48,999 nt of DNA from assembly GCA_964483405.1 (NCBI GenBank), contig CAZABC010000019.1, positions 1-48,999 on the forward strand, in the 5' to 3' direction. The stretch is from CAZABC01 sp964483405. GTDB taxonomy: Bacteria; Chloroflexota; Limnocylindria; Limnocylindrales; CSP1-4. The position numbers were made by a program, and so were the translations under genes. Of the stretch, positions 1 to 8,468 are shown piece by piece (positions within the stretch are counted from its first letter, which is position 1; every line of letters begins with the position of its first letter). Under the pieces are notes generated by a model, which saw only the letters and a list, made by a program, of their open reading frames with translations, was not told where the DNA came from and made no database searches.

Positions 1-30
1 TCCCCGTTGCACAAGCCACATTGGTGCCGC

Positions 31-218
31 GCAGGGGGAGCGCCGGCCGCGCCCGTCGCGCAGGGGGAGCGCCCGCCGCGCCCGCCGCCGCGCCTGCCGC
101 GCAGGGGGAGCGCCGGCCGCCGCGCCGCCCCGCCTGCCGCGGCACCTGCCGCGGCGACCGGCACGAGTGGCGAGTGCCCGCCGCAGCGCCGACCGCAGCG
201 CGAGCGACCGGCACGAGT
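31..218. repeat. short GC-rich direct repeats downstream of the S9 peptidase gene
   Basis: The motif GCAGGGGGAGCGCC occurs three times (31-44, 60-73, 101-114), and GCGACCGGCACGAGT occurs twice (154-168, 204-218). The sequence between the copies is built from CGC/CCG words. The block lies just past the stop codon of the peptidase gene on the minus strand, and I see no gene in it. The 1-260 stretch is therefore best described as repeat-rich intergenic DNA of unknown role. Confidence 0.6.
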
Positions 219-260
219 CCCGAGCGCTCGCCGCCGGTCGTGCGCCCTCCCGCCCTCCGC

Positions 261-2468
261 TCAGCCCAGCAGGTGGCGGTCGAACCAGTCGAGCATCCGG
301 GTCATCCGGTCGATCCGACGGTCGGGACGGCCGGTGGTCGCGTAGACGTGGTACTCGTCGGGGTAGAGGACGTACTCGACCTCCCGGCCGAGCAGGCGGA
401 GGGCGATGAACAGCTGCTCGTTGTCGCCGGCCGGGCAGCGCCGGTCGGCCTCGGCCTGGAGCATGAGGAGGGGTGTCCGGATCGCCGCGACGTTCCGGAG
501 GGGCGACTGGCGCCACAGCTTCTCGACGCCCTCCGGCGTGAACGGGTCGCCGAGGAGCGAGGTCCGACAGTACTCGGGCCCGGTGTCGCTGTTCGCCCAG
601 GCGCTGACCTGGTTGGCGACCCCGTTCTCGGACACGGCCGCCCGGAAGCGGTCCGTCGTCCCGACGAGCCAGTGGACCATGAACCCGCCGTACGACAGCC
701 CGAGGACGCCGAGCCGCGCCGGATCGGCGAGCCCGGCGACGACGACGGCATCGAGCGCGGCGTGGACGTCGGCCGCGTCGACCCCGCCCCAGTCGCCGAG
801 CTGCGGGGTGATCCAGTCGCGGCCGTACGTCGCGGAGCCGCGGATGTTCGGCAGGACGACCCGGTAGCCGCGCGAGACCAGCAGGAAGACCTCGAGCGAG
901 GGGGTCGGCGCCCAGGCACCGAGCGGACCGCCGTGGACGTCGACGACGGTCGGCAGCGCCCGGTCCCCCGCACCCGGCGGCGAGACGACCCAGGTCTCGA
1001 TCGGTCCACCATCGCCCGGGGCGACGAGCCGTCGGATCTCGGGGACGATCCGACCACGCTGCCAGGCCGAGCCGAGCGTCGTGACGGTGCGGAAGCGGCC
1101 ATCCGCGGCGACGGTCCCACCACGGCCGGGGTCGACCACGAGGAGCTCCTGGGCCCGGCCGCCGAGGATGCCGAGCGCGCTGACCCGACCGCCGGCCGAC
1201 CGGACCGTCCAGCACGCCGCATCCGCGGACGGGCCGCCCACGAGCGGCTCGGGGGGCGTGGTCGGTGCCCCGGTCGCGGGATCGACCGGGAACCGCCAGG
1301 GCACCGTCCTACCGCGGTCCGAGACGAGGGCGACGATCGTCGACGCATCGGCCCAGACGGGGCGGCTCTGGCCGCTCGTCATCCAGCCATTGAGGTCCGA
1401 GTCGTGCCAGACGCCGATCGGGCGGTCGAGGTCGGGGGCGAGCCGCCGGATCTCGGCGCGAGGGACCGGACCGGCCCGGCCGTCGAGGGGCACGACGACC
1501 AGCTCCGGCGACACGTCGTCGAGCGCGTCGTCGTCGACGAACCCGACCGCCGCGAGCCAGCGCCCGTCCGGCGAGGGGGCAGGCGCATAGACGTGACCGC
1601 CGAGCCCGAGGACCTCCTCCGGGCCGGCAGTCGCCCGCCCGCCGCCGCCCGCCGCCGGTCCACCGTCGACGACGACCCGCCAGATCGAGGTCCGGGGCCG
1701 CAGGTCGGCGTCGGGTCGCGGATTCGACACGAACAGGATCGACTCCCCGTCGGGGGCCCAGGCGATCGCCGAGGCGCCGCCCTCGATCGAGGTCAGCCTG
1801 CGAGGGCGCGCGCCGCCACGGGCGGCGACGACGAAGAGCTGGTCCCACCGATCGACGTGGCCGACGTTGTCGTATCGCCAGTCGATCCGCCGGATGCGCC
1901 GGCCGAGCGGCGACCGCCCGCCGGCGGATCCGACGGAACCGGCCGACCCTGCGGCGGGACCGGCCGACGCGGCCGCTCGGGCCGACGCGGCCACGCGGTG
2001 CGGCTCCGGGATGAGGAATCGCGGCGGATCGGCTTCGGCGGTGAAGGCGATCCGGCGGCCGTCGGGCGCCCACGCGAGCTCGCTCACGCCCTGGTCGGCA
2101 CCCGTGATCGCGATCGGCTCGCCGACCGACCGACCCTCGGCGTCGAGCGGGAGGAGCATGAGCCGACCCTGCTCATGGGCGTGGTCGGCCGGGTGGTGGC
2201 CGACCGTCGAGCGCTTGAACGCCACCGCCCGGCCGTCCGGCCGGAAGCACGGCAGGGTGTCACGGACCGGGCCGTCGGTGAGCGCCCACGGCCGACCACC
2301 GTCGAGCGGCACCGCCCACAGGGCCGAGCCGTAGTCGTCGCCTCGGACATGGCGCCGGACGACGATCGCGAGCCGCCCGTCGGACCGCACGTCGTGCGCT
2401 TCGAGGACGACCTGCCGGCGGACGTCGGCGGGGGTGTAGGGGCGGGCGGCGCGGGCGCTCCGTGGCAT
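261..2468 (-). CDS. S9-family (prolyl oligopeptidase type) serine peptidase
   Basis: Predicted 735-residue peptidase related to acyl-aminoacyl peptidases and dipeptidyl peptidases of family S9. The N-terminal two thirds carries TolB/PD40-like beta-propeller repeats (for example WAPDGRRIAFTAEA and WAPDGESILFVS). The C-terminal third is an alpha/beta hydrolase with the nucleophile elbow GLSYGGFM. The likely triad is Ser592, Asp675 (in QAEADRRCP) and His707 (in YPDEYHVY), and an oxyanion-type VHGGP precedes it. No signal peptide is seen, so it is probably cytoplasmic and trims short or acylated peptides. The ATG start is preceded by an AGAGGAG Shine-Dalgarno at a good distance. The gene is divergent from psuG. 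The family is secure; the substrate cannot be read from sequence. Confidence 0.93.
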   Translation of the reverse strand: MPRSARAARPYTPADVRRQVVLEAHDVRSDGRLAIVVRRHVRGDDYGSALWAVPLDGGRPWALTDGPVRDTLPCFRPDGRAVAFKRSTVGHHPADHAHEQGRLMLLPLDAEGRSVGEPIAITGADQGVSELAWAPDGRRIAFTAEADPPRFLIPEPHRVAASARAAASAGPAAGSAGSVGSAGGRSPLGRRIRRIDWRYDNVGHVDRWDQLFVVAARGGARPRRLTSIEGGASAIAWAPDGESILFVSNPRPDADLRPRTSIWRVVVDGGPAAGGGGRATAGPEEVLGLGGHVYAPAPSPDGRWLAAVGFVDDDALDDVSPELVVVPLDGRAGPVPRAEIRRLAPDLDRPIGVWHDSDLNGWMTSGQSRPVWADASTIVALVSDRGRTVPWRFPVDPATGAPTTPPEPLVGGPSADAACWTVRSAGGRVSALGILGGRAQELLVVDPGRGGTVAADGRFRTVTTLGSAWQRGRIVPEIRRLVAPGDGGPIETWVVSPPGAGDRALPTVVDVHGGPLGAWAPTPSLEVFLLVSRGYRVVLPNIRGSATYGRDWITPQLGDWGGVDAADVHAALDAVVVAGLADPARLGVLGLSYGGFMVHWLVGTTDRFRAAVSENGVANQVSAWANSDTGPEYCRTSLLGDPFTPEGVEKLWRQSPLRNVAAIRTPLLMLQAEADRRCPAGDNEQLFIALRLLGREVEYVLYPDEYHVYATTGRPDRRIDRMTRMLDWFDRHLLG

Positions 2469-2589
2469 CGGATGGCTCCTCTCGGGGGCGCCGGGCCGGC
2501 GAGCCTCCGCCGAGGCGAGTCGTGCCGTCGAGCGCCGCGGTGAGCGTACGCCGCTGCGGTCCGGTCCCGGGCGCCGTCCCGGGTCGCGC

Positions 2590-2595
2590 TACGCT
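2590..2595 (+). promoter_or_regulatory. -10 hexamer of psuG, predicted leaderless
   Basis: TACGCT ends six bases before the psuG ATG at 2602, which would place the transcription start on or next to the start codon. No Shine-Dalgarno lies in between, and no good -35 is visible. Confidence 0.45.
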
Positions 2596-2601
2596 TCGCG
2601 G

Positions 2602-3546
2602 ATGGACCGCTCCGTACTCGCCGTCACCCCCGAGGTCGCCGAGGCGCTCGCCGCCGGCCGGCCGGTCGTCGCCCTCGAGTCGACGCTCATCAGCCATGGC
2701 CTGCCGTATCCCGCCAACGTCGAGGTCGCCCGGGCGTCGGAGGCCGCCGTCCGGCGATCGGGCGCCGTCCCGGCGACCGTCGCCGTGCTCGACGGCCGGA
2801 TCCTCGTCGGGCTCGACGACGTGGCGCTCGAGGGGCTCGCGACGGCGCCGGCCGGGAGCGTCCGGAAGGTCTCCCGCCCGTCGCTCGCCGCGGCGCTCAC
2901 TGCCGGCGGCTGGGCGGCCACGACCGTCAGCGCGACGATGCTCGCGGCGGACGCGGCGGGCATCCGAGTCTTCGCGACGGGCGGCATCGGCGGCGTCCAT
3001 CGCGGCGCCCTCGGCGGGGCGACGCCGACGTTCGACGTCAGCGCCGACCTCGAGGAGCTTGCCCGGACCCCGGTCGCCGTCGTCTGCGCCGGCCCGAAGG
3101 CCATCCTCGACCTGCCGCACACGCTCGAGTACCTCGAGACCCGCGGCGTCCCGGTCCTGGCGGTCGGCCAGGACGAGGTCCCCGGGTTCTACAGCCGTCG
3201 TTCGGGCATCCCCGCTCCCGCCTCGGTGGCGTCGGTGGCCGAGGCGGCGGCGGTCGTCCGCTCGCACCTCGGGCTCGGCCTCGGGTCGGGGATCCTCGTC
3301 TGCACGCCGGTGCCGGAGGCGGCCGCCCTCCCGCTCGACGTCGCCCGGGCCGCGATCGAGCGAGCGATCGCCGACGCCGATGCCGCGGCCGTGGCCGGGC
3401 CGGCCCTCACGCCGTGGCTCCTCGCCCGGATCGCGACGCTGACCGACGGGCGGTCGGTCCGGGCGAACACCGCCCTCATCGAGCACGACGCGGAGGTCGC
3501 CGGCGCCCTCGCGGTCGCGCTCGCGGGCGGCCCGGCACCGGCGTAG
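2602..3546 (+). CDS. psuG: pseudouridine-5'-phosphate glycosidase
   Basis: A 314-residue protein of the PsuG/indigoidine-synthase-A family, matching the usual length. These enzymes cleave pseudouridine 5'-phosphate reversibly to uracil and ribose 5-phosphate, salvaging the modified base from degraded RNA in the cytoplasm. Conserved stretches include VVALESTLISHGLPYP near the N terminus, FATGGIGGVHRGA in the middle and LDLPHTLEYLETRGVPV. The partner kinase PsuK is not in the window. The ATG has no Shine-Dalgarno but sits right after a -10-like hexamer, suggesting a leaderless message. The stop codon is followed closely by the ABC ATPase gene. Confidence 0.95.
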   Translation: MDRSVLAVTPEVAEALAAGRPVVALESTLISHGLPYPANVEVARASEAAVRRSGAVPATVAVLDGRILVGLDDVALEGLATAPAGSVRKVSRPSLAAALTAGGWAATTVSATMLAADAAGIRVFATGGIGGVHRGALGGATPTFDVSADLEELARTPVAVVCAGPKAILDLPHTLEYLETRGVPVLAVGQDEVPGFYSRRSGIPAPASVASVAEAAAVVRSHLGLGLGSGILVCTPVPEAAALPLDVARAAIERAIADADAAAVAGPALTPWLLARIATLTDGRSVRANTALIEHDAEVAGALAVALAGGPAPA

Positions 3547-3580
3547 ACTGCGAAGCCCCGCCTCCCGCTCCGAGGTTCCC

Positions 3581-4858
3581 GTGTCACTGCCGTCCGGGCC
3601 GGCGGCCGTCCCCGCCGAACCCGACCTCCGGTCCGCCGAGGCGACGCCGGCCACCGGGGCCGCGCCGCAGACGTCGGCCGCCTCGACTACGCCGGTCGCC
3701 TCGGCGGCCCCGCCCGCGATCGTGGCCAGCGGGGTCCGCCGCGTCTACCGGACGAAGGACCGCGAGGTCGTCGCCCTCGACGGGATCGACCTCGAGGTCG
3801 GCGCCGGCGAGTTCTTCGGCCTGCTCGGCCCGAACGGCGCCGGCAAGACGACGCTCATCAAGATCCTCACGACGCTCCTCGCCCCGAGCGGCGGGACGGC
3901 CCACGTCTTCGGCTTCGACGTCGTCGGCGACACCCGCAAGATCCGCCGGATCATGAACATGGTCTCGGGCGGGGAGCAGTCGGGCTACGGGATCCTGACC
4001 GTCCGCGAGCAGCTCTGGATGTTCAGCCAGTTCTACGGGCTCCCCGGCGGCGAGGGCTGGCGGCGGGTGGACGAGCTCGTCGAGGCGGTCGGGCTGGGCG
4101 AGCAGCGGCTCCAGAAGGTCGGCACGCTCTCGACCGGCCAGCGCCAGAAGCTCAACTTCGCCCGCGGGCTCCTCAACGACCCGTGGATCCTCTTCCTCGA
4201 CGAGCCGACCCTCGGCCTCGACGTCGCGGCCGCCCGAGCCGTCCGCGAGCTCGTCGTCGACTGGCAGCGCGCCGTTCCCGGTCGGACCGTCCTCCTCACG
4301 ACCCACTACATGGCCGAGGCCGACGAGCTCTGCGAGCGGATCGCGATCGTCGACCATGGCCGGATCCTCGCGATCGGCTCACCGGCCGAGCTCAAGCGAC
4401 GCGTCCAGCGCGAGTCGATCTTCCGGCTCGAGCTCGACAGGCTCGATGGCGGGCCCGCGGCCCTCGCCCGGCTGCCGGGCGTCGTCCGCGCCGTGGCCGC
4501 CGCCCTCGATGGGGCCGGGCAGCCGAGCGACGCCCGCCAGACCGTCGTCGTCAACCTCGTCCTGACCGGCGACGCCGCCCTCGGACCGGTCGTCGGCGCG
4601 CTCGGCTCGCTCGGGGCCCACATCGTCGCCCTCCAGAAGTCCGAGCCCAGCCTGGAGGACGTCTTCGTCGAGCTCGTCGGCCGCGGCTTCGACGACGACG
4701 GCGGCGGGGACGGCCGGGATGGCGCCGGTCCGGGCGACCGGGGCAACGCGACCCGCGACGGGACCGCGGGCGCCGGCGACCGCCACGAGGCCGGAACGTT
4801 CGGCCCGGAGATGGTCGAGGCGGCGCTCGCCGACGACGACGGGGAGCCGACCCGATGA
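3581..4858 (+). CDS. ABC transporter ATP-binding protein (drug/antibiotic export type)
   Basis: The ATPase subunit of an ABC-2 exporter, 425 residues with a GTG start preceded by CCGAGG. After about 45 Ala/Pro/Thr-rich residues comes a complete nucleotide-binding domain: Walker A GPNGAGKTT, signature LSTGQRQKLNFARG, Walker B ILFLDEPT and the switch histidine in LLTTHYMAEADEL. The C-terminal 100 residues include a DrrA-like extension ending in SLEDVFVELVGRGF, followed by a disordered Asp/Gly-rich tail. Two ABC-2 permease genes follow directly, so the three products should form one exporter. The substrate is unknown; DrrA/NatA-like families move drugs, lipids or ions. Confidence 0.93.
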   Translation: MSLPSGPAAVPAEPDLRSAEATPATGAAPQTSAASTTPVASAAPPAIVASGVRRVYRTKDREVVALDGIDLEVGAGEFFGLLGPNGAGKTTLIKILTTLLAPSGGTAHVFGFDVVGDTRKIRRIMNMVSGGEQSGYGILTVREQLWMFSQFYGLPGGEGWRRVDELVEAVGLGEQRLQKVGTLSTGQRQKLNFARGLLNDPWILFLDEPTLGLDVAAARAVRELVVDWQRAVPGRTVLLTTHYMAEADELCERIAIVDHGRILAIGSPAELKRRVQRESIFRLELDRLDGGPAALARLPGVVRAVAAALDGAGQPSDARQTVVVNLVLTGDAALGPVVGALGSLGAHIVALQKSEPSLEDVFVELVGRGFDDDGGGDGRDGAGPGDRGNATRDGTAGAGDRHEAGTFGPEMVEAALADDDGEPTR

Positions 4859-4886
4859 CGGGAGCGGGCGCGATCGGGGGGCGCCC

Positions 4887-5771
4887 GTGACCGCTGCCCG
4901 ACGGCCGTGGGTCGGCCCCGAGAGCGCGACGCCGCAGGCGGCGGCGGACTGGTCGCGCCGCCGGATGCTCCTGACGGAGCTGCGAAGCGTGCGCGGCCGG
5001 GCCTATCCGCGGGTGATCGGCATGTTCCGCGAGAAGTCGTGGCTCGCCTTCGAGATCATCCTGCCGTTCATGACGACGTCCGCCTTCGTCTTCGTCTACC
5101 GCGCCCTCCAGGCCCCGGCCGACTACATCGGCTTCGTCGTCCTCGGCGGGGCGATGACGGCGTTCTGGCTCAACGTCGTCTGGATGATGGCCGCCCAGCT
5201 GTACTGGGAACGGGACATGGGCAACCTCGAGCTCTACTTCGCCGCGCCGATGGACGTCATGAGCGTCCTCTTCGGGATGGCCATCGGTGGCCTCGTCATG
5301 AGCTCGTTCCGGGCGGCTTCGGTCCTGGTGATCGCGACGGTCGTCTACGGGGTGGTCTTCGCCGTCGACCAGTGGCTCCTTCTCGGGGCGGTCTTCTTCC
5401 TGACCCTGTCGGCGCTGTACGGCCTCGGGATGATCCTCGCCAGCCTGTTCCTGATGTGGGGCCGCGAGGCCTGGCACCTGACCCAGGCGATGGTCGAGCC
5501 GGTCTACTTCGTATCGGGGCTGAACTTCCCGGTCGCCCGGCTCGGCGCGGTCGGGGCGCTCGCGGCGGCGACGATCCCGCTCGCGGTCGGTCTCGACGCG
5601 ATGCGCCAGCTCGCCTTCGTCGGGACCGACGTCGCGCTCCTGCCGGCCCCCGTCGAGGCGCTCATCCTCGTGGCGATGACCGTCGTCTTCATCACGGCGG
5701 CCCGGATCAGCCTCCGCAAGCTCGAGCGGCGGGCCCGGGTCGAGGGACGCCTGACGGCCCGCTGGCGATGA
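4887..5771 (+). CDS. ABC-2 type transporter permease subunit 1
   Basis: A 294-residue integral membrane protein with about six hydrophobic segments (for example IGFVVLGGAMTAFWLNVVWMM and LLLGAVFFLTLSALYGLGMIL), typical of ABC-2 permeases. I chose the GTG at 4887 (VTAARRPWVG). It lies 28 bases after the ATPase stop, and the longer reading frame upstream only shadows the ATPase tail. The N-terminal cytoplasmic stretch RMLLTELRSVRGRAYPRVIG is the usual amphipathic coupling region. It overlaps the second permease gene by four bases (ATGA), so the two are probably translated together and assemble as a heterodimer with the ATPase at 3581-4858. Confidence 0.88.
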   Translation: MTAARRPWVGPESATPQAAADWSRRRMLLTELRSVRGRAYPRVIGMFREKSWLAFEIILPFMTTSAFVFVYRALQAPADYIGFVVLGGAMTAFWLNVVWMMAAQLYWERDMGNLELYFAAPMDVMSVLFGMAIGGLVMSSFRAASVLVIATVVYGVVFAVDQWLLLGAVFFLTLSALYGLGMILASLFLMWGREAWHLTQAMVEPVYFVSGLNFPVARLGAVGALAAATIPLAVGLDAMRQLAFVGTDVALLPAPVEALILVAMTVVFITAARISLRKLERRARVEGRLTARWR

Positions 5772-6691
5772 GCGCGCCGGCGATCCCCGCGCCCGCGCCC
5801 GAGCGCCCTGCCGAGGGCGTTGCCGCCGCGTGGCGGGCCTTCACGACCGCGGTCCGCCTCGGCTGGGCGACGGAGGCCAACTGGACCGACCCGGTCCTCT
5901 TCCTCATCTACTCGGTCGCCAAGCCCGTCAGCGCCGCGCTGATCCTCGTGGCGATGCTCGAGGTCGTCGGCGGTGCCTCGACCCGCGAGTACCGGGCCTA
6001 CGTCGTGACCGGCAGCGCCCTGTGGGCCTTCGTCGCGGCCGGCGTCGCAGGCCTCGCCTGGGTCATCCTCGACGACCGCGAACGATACCGGATGCTCAAG
6101 TACGTCTACGTCAGCCCGGCCTCGTTCCTCGTCGTCCTCGTCGGGCGGGCCGTCGCCCGCTCGCTCGTCGGGGCGATGGGGATGCTCATCACCTTCGGCG
6201 TCGGGGTGGTCGTCCTCGGCGTCCCGTTCGACCCGGCGGCCGTGGACTGGCCGGCGCTCGCCCTCGTCACGGCCCTCGGCTGGGCCTCGATCGTCGGGGT
6301 CGGGATCCTCGTCGCCGCGGTCGTCATGCAGACCCGCCAGGAGTCGTGGACGTACCCGGAGGCCGTCACGGGGGCCCTCTTCCTGCTGACCGGCGCGATC
6401 TTCCCGCTCGCCGTCCTCCCGGCGGCGCTCCAGGTCGTCGGCATGGCGATCCCGCTCACCTGGTGGATCGAGGGCACACGGCGGGCGCTCTTCGGCGACA
6501 CGACGAGCGCCTTCGCCGGCGAGGGATCCGTCTGGCTGGGTTGGACCGGCTCGGTCCCGCCGATGGGAACGACCGTCGTCGCCTTGCTGGCCACCGGGGC
6601 GGTGGCTACACTCGGCGCAGGGCTCGCATTCGTCCTGAGCGAGCGGCGGGCCAAGGACCGGGGCCTGCTGGACCTGACCACCGGCTCCTGA
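5768..6691 (+). CDS. ABC-2 type transporter permease subunit 2
   Basis: A 307-residue ABC-2 permease with six predicted membrane segments (SVAKPVSAALILVAMLEVV and ALVTALGWASIVGVGILVAAV among them). The start ATG overlaps the stop codon of the first permease (ATGA), and the long frame upstream of it is a shadow. The N terminus is Ala/Pro-rich and cytoplasmic. With the preceding permease and ATPase it completes an exporter of unknown substrate. The next two genes lie 28 and 25 bases downstream on the same strand with strong Shine-Dalgarno sites, so the operon probably has five genes. Confidence 0.88.
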   Translation: MSAPAIPAPAPERPAEGVAAAWRAFTTAVRLGWATEANWTDPVLFLIYSVAKPVSAALILVAMLEVVGGASTREYRAYVVTGSALWAFVAAGVAGLAWVILDDRERYRMLKYVYVSPASFLVVLVGRAVARSLVGAMGMLITFGVGVVVLGVPFDPAAVDWPALALVTALGWASIVGVGILVAAVVMQTRQESWTYPEAVTGALFLLTGAIFPLAVLPAALQVVGMAIPLTWWIEGTRRALFGDTTSAFAGEGSVWLGWTGSVPPMGTTVVALLATGAVATLGAGLAFVLSERRAKDRGLLDLTTGS

Positions 6692-6719
6692 CCGGACGCC
6701 CGCAGCGCGGAGGCAGCGG

Positions 6720-7244
6720 ATGCGCATCTACGAGGGCAGTCCGAGGCAGGACTTCGAGGAGGTCCTGCGCTCGATCGGCGCCTTCCTCGACCAGCGCGGG
6801 ATGCGCGAGATGCTGCTGGTCGAGGTGGACGACGGCTTCGTCGTCCAGGGGATCGTCCACAGCGGCGGCAGCGGCACGTCCGGGGCCTGGTCCGAGAGCA
6901 TGGGCCAGGAGCGCAAGGAGACGCTGACCTTCCTCGACGACGACATCGGCCGGTTCATGGACGAGGCGCTCACCCGCCGCGGCACGCCGGAGCCCGGTGG
7001 CTCCGCCTACAGGGCCGGCCGCTACGAGGAATCGCTGCGGGTCCTCGGCCGCTATCTCGACGGGCAGAAGCCGCACGACATCTTCTTCTTCGAGCAGGGC
7101 GGGGCCTTCGTCGTCCGGGTGATGAGCGCGACCCAGGCCGGCTACCACCACGAGCTCCTCGAGTTCACCGCCGACGACATCGCCCGGCTCGTCGCCGAGG
7201 CGCCCTCGCTCCGGGCGCCGGCCGGCGACCCGAAGGCGGGCTGA
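6720..7244 (+). CDS. hypothetical protein made of two copies of one unit
   Basis: A 174-residue protein I cannot place in a named family. It looks like an internal duplication. The first half has RQDFEEVLRSIGAFLDQ, then LLVEVDDGFVVQGIV, then ETLTFLDDDIGRFMDEA. The second half has YEESLRVLGRYLDG, then IFFFEQGGAFVVRVM, then ELLEFTADDIARLVAEA. Each unit reads as helix, beta hairpin, then a short acidic helix. No signal peptide or membrane segment is visible, so it is likely cytoplasmic. GGAGG lies just upstream of the ATG. The position after the exporter and before a membrane peptide suggests an accessory role; that is inference only. Confidence 0.75.
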   Translation: MRIYEGSPRQDFEEVLRSIGAFLDQRGMREMLLVEVDDGFVVQGIVHSGGSGTSGAWSESMGQERKETLTFLDDDIGRFMDEALTRRGTPEPGGSAYRAGRYEESLRVLGRYLDGQKPHDIFFFEQGGAFVVRVMSATQAGYHHELLEFTADDIARLVAEAPSLRAPAGDPKAG

Positions 7245-7269
7245 CCAAGCCATCGAACCAGGAGGTCGC

Positions 7270-7425
7270 ATGAAGCTCATGAAATCCATCGCCATCGTCG
7301 CCCTGGTCCTCGTGGCCGCCCTCGTCGTCATCCCGCTCGTCGTCCTGGCCGGGCTCTTCGTCTGGCTGAAGCTGACCGAGGAGGCCGACGAGGAAGCCCT
7401 CGAGCTCGAGCAGGAGATCGTCTGA
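7270..7425 (+). CDS. 51-residue single-span membrane protein
   Basis: The ATG at 7270 is preceded by a strong AGGAGG, and the frame runs to TGA 7423-7425. The peptide starts MKLMKSIAIVALVLV, continues with a membrane span of about 28 hydrophobic residues, and ends in a strongly acidic tail (EEADEEALELEQEIV). Positive residues before the span and an acidic tail after it suggest an N-in, C-out orientation or a signal anchor. It is the last gene of the ABC exporter operon and is followed by a palindromic terminator-like element, so a small accessory subunit of that exporter is plausible. The function is unknown. Confidence 0.65.
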   Translation: MKLMKSIAIVALVLVAALVVIPLVVLAGLFVWLKLTEEADEEALELEQEIV

Positions 7426-7454
7426 TCGCGTCGTCACCCGAAGGCGCCGCCCGG

Positions 7455-7480
7455 GAGCCCGCCGGTCGACCGGCGGGCTC
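7455..7480 (+). terminator. perfect 26-bp palindrome, probable terminator of the ABC operon
   Basis: GAGCCCGCCGGTC is followed immediately by its exact reverse complement. Folded as RNA this gives a 10-bp GC stem with a GTCGAC loop. There is no U run; the following bases are CGTCGTGTC. It sits 29 bases past the membrane-peptide stop and just before the next start at 7485, so an operator role cannot be excluded. Confidence 0.55.
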
Positions 7481-7484
7481 CGTC

Positions 7485-8468
7485 GTGTCTGGCACGATCC
7501 CGGCCGCGGCCGACGAGCTGGCGCCGCCGACCGGCCTCGCCGCCGACCGACGCGTCGCCGAGGCCGGCGTCCTCCTCGTCGCGGTCTTCTGGGCCGGCAA
7601 CTTCATCGTGGCCAAGGCGGCGATCGAGACGCTGCCGCCGATCGCGTTCGCGACCGTCCGGTTCGCCATCGCCTCGATCGTCCTCCTGGCGATCCTTCGC
7701 TGGCGGGAGGGGAGCGTCGGCCTGCCGCGCGAGGACATCCCCCGGATGGCACTCCTCGGCGGGATCGGCTTCGGCGTCTACCAGCTGCTCTGGATGATCG
7801 GGCTGCAATGGACGACCGCCGGCGACTCGGCCCTCCTGATCGCGGCGACGCCGGTCCTGACGGTCCTCATCGGGGTCCTCCTCGGGACCGACACGCTGAC
7901 GCCGGCGAAGCTCGTCGGGGCGCTCGTCGCGTTCGCCGGCGTCGCGATCGTCGTCGGCGCCGTCGCCAAGGTCGACCTGGCGGCCTCGCTGCTCGGCGAC
8001 GCCCTCACCCTCGCCGCCGCGCTGTGCTGGGCGATCTACACGGCCTGGGGTGCGGCGTTCCTGCGACGCCACTCGCCGCTGCGGACGACGACCTGGGCGC
8101 TGATCTTCGGGACGCTGACCATGGCCCCGATCGGGCTGGTCCAGCTCGCCGTGACGCCCGACGTCGGGACGCTCGTCCTGGCGGTCGTGCCAGCGCTGCT
8201 CTACTCGGGGATCCTGTCGGCCGGGCTGCCGAACGTCCTCGTCTTCCACGCCGTCCGGCTCCTCGGCCCGTTCCGGGTCAGCGCGTACCAGTTCCTCGTC
8301 CCGGCGTTCACCGTGGTGATGGCCGCCATCCTCCTCGACGAGCCGATCCTCGCGGCCCAGGTGGCCGGCGGCCTCGTCATCGTCGCGGGCGTGCTCGTCA
8401 CCCGCCGGGCGAGCCTCATCCCGGGCCGCGCCCGACGCCGCCGGACCCGGGTATCCTCGCGGCCGTGA
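7485..8468 (+). CDS. EamA/DMT-superfamily transporter
   Basis: A 327-residue drug/metabolite transporter with ten predicted membrane segments in two EamA repeats. The first begins LLVAVFWAGNFIVAKAAIE and the second begins near LTLAAALCWAIYTAWGAAFL, each holding the typical W-G/N pattern of the family. It sits in the inner membrane and probably exports amino acids or small metabolites. The GTG start is tentative: it falls only five bases after the palindrome at 7455-7480, and CTG at 7518 is the only other nearby option in frame. The stop overlaps the GTG of the phosphatase gene (GTGA). Confidence 0.88.
   Translation: MSGTIPAAADELAPPTGLAADRRVAEAGVLLVAVFWAGNFIVAKAAIETLPPIAFATVRFAIASIVLLAILRWREGSVGLPREDIPRMALLGGIGFGVYQLLWMIGLQWTTAGDSALLIAATPVLTVLIGVLLGTDTLTPAKLVGALVAFAGVAIVVGAVAKVDLAASLLGDALTLAAALCWAIYTAWGAAFLRRHSPLRTTTWALIFGTLTMAPIGLVQLAVTPDVGTLVLAVVPALLYSGILSAGLPNVLVFHAVRLLGPFRVSAYQFLVPAFTVVMAAILLDEPILAAQVAGGLVIVAGVLVTRRASLIPGRARRRRTRVSSRP

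Noticed and set aside
21..2543. 840-residue plus-strand open frame antisense to the S9 peptidase
   Set aside because: Its product is Arg/Gly/Pro/Asp-rich without domain features, and the minus strand carries a complete peptidase with catalytic triad. It is a GC-driven shadow.
4719..4886. Longer N terminus for the first ABC permease
   Set aside because: The added residues are an out-of-frame reading of the ATPase tail. GTG 4887 after the ATPase stop gives a normal permease start.
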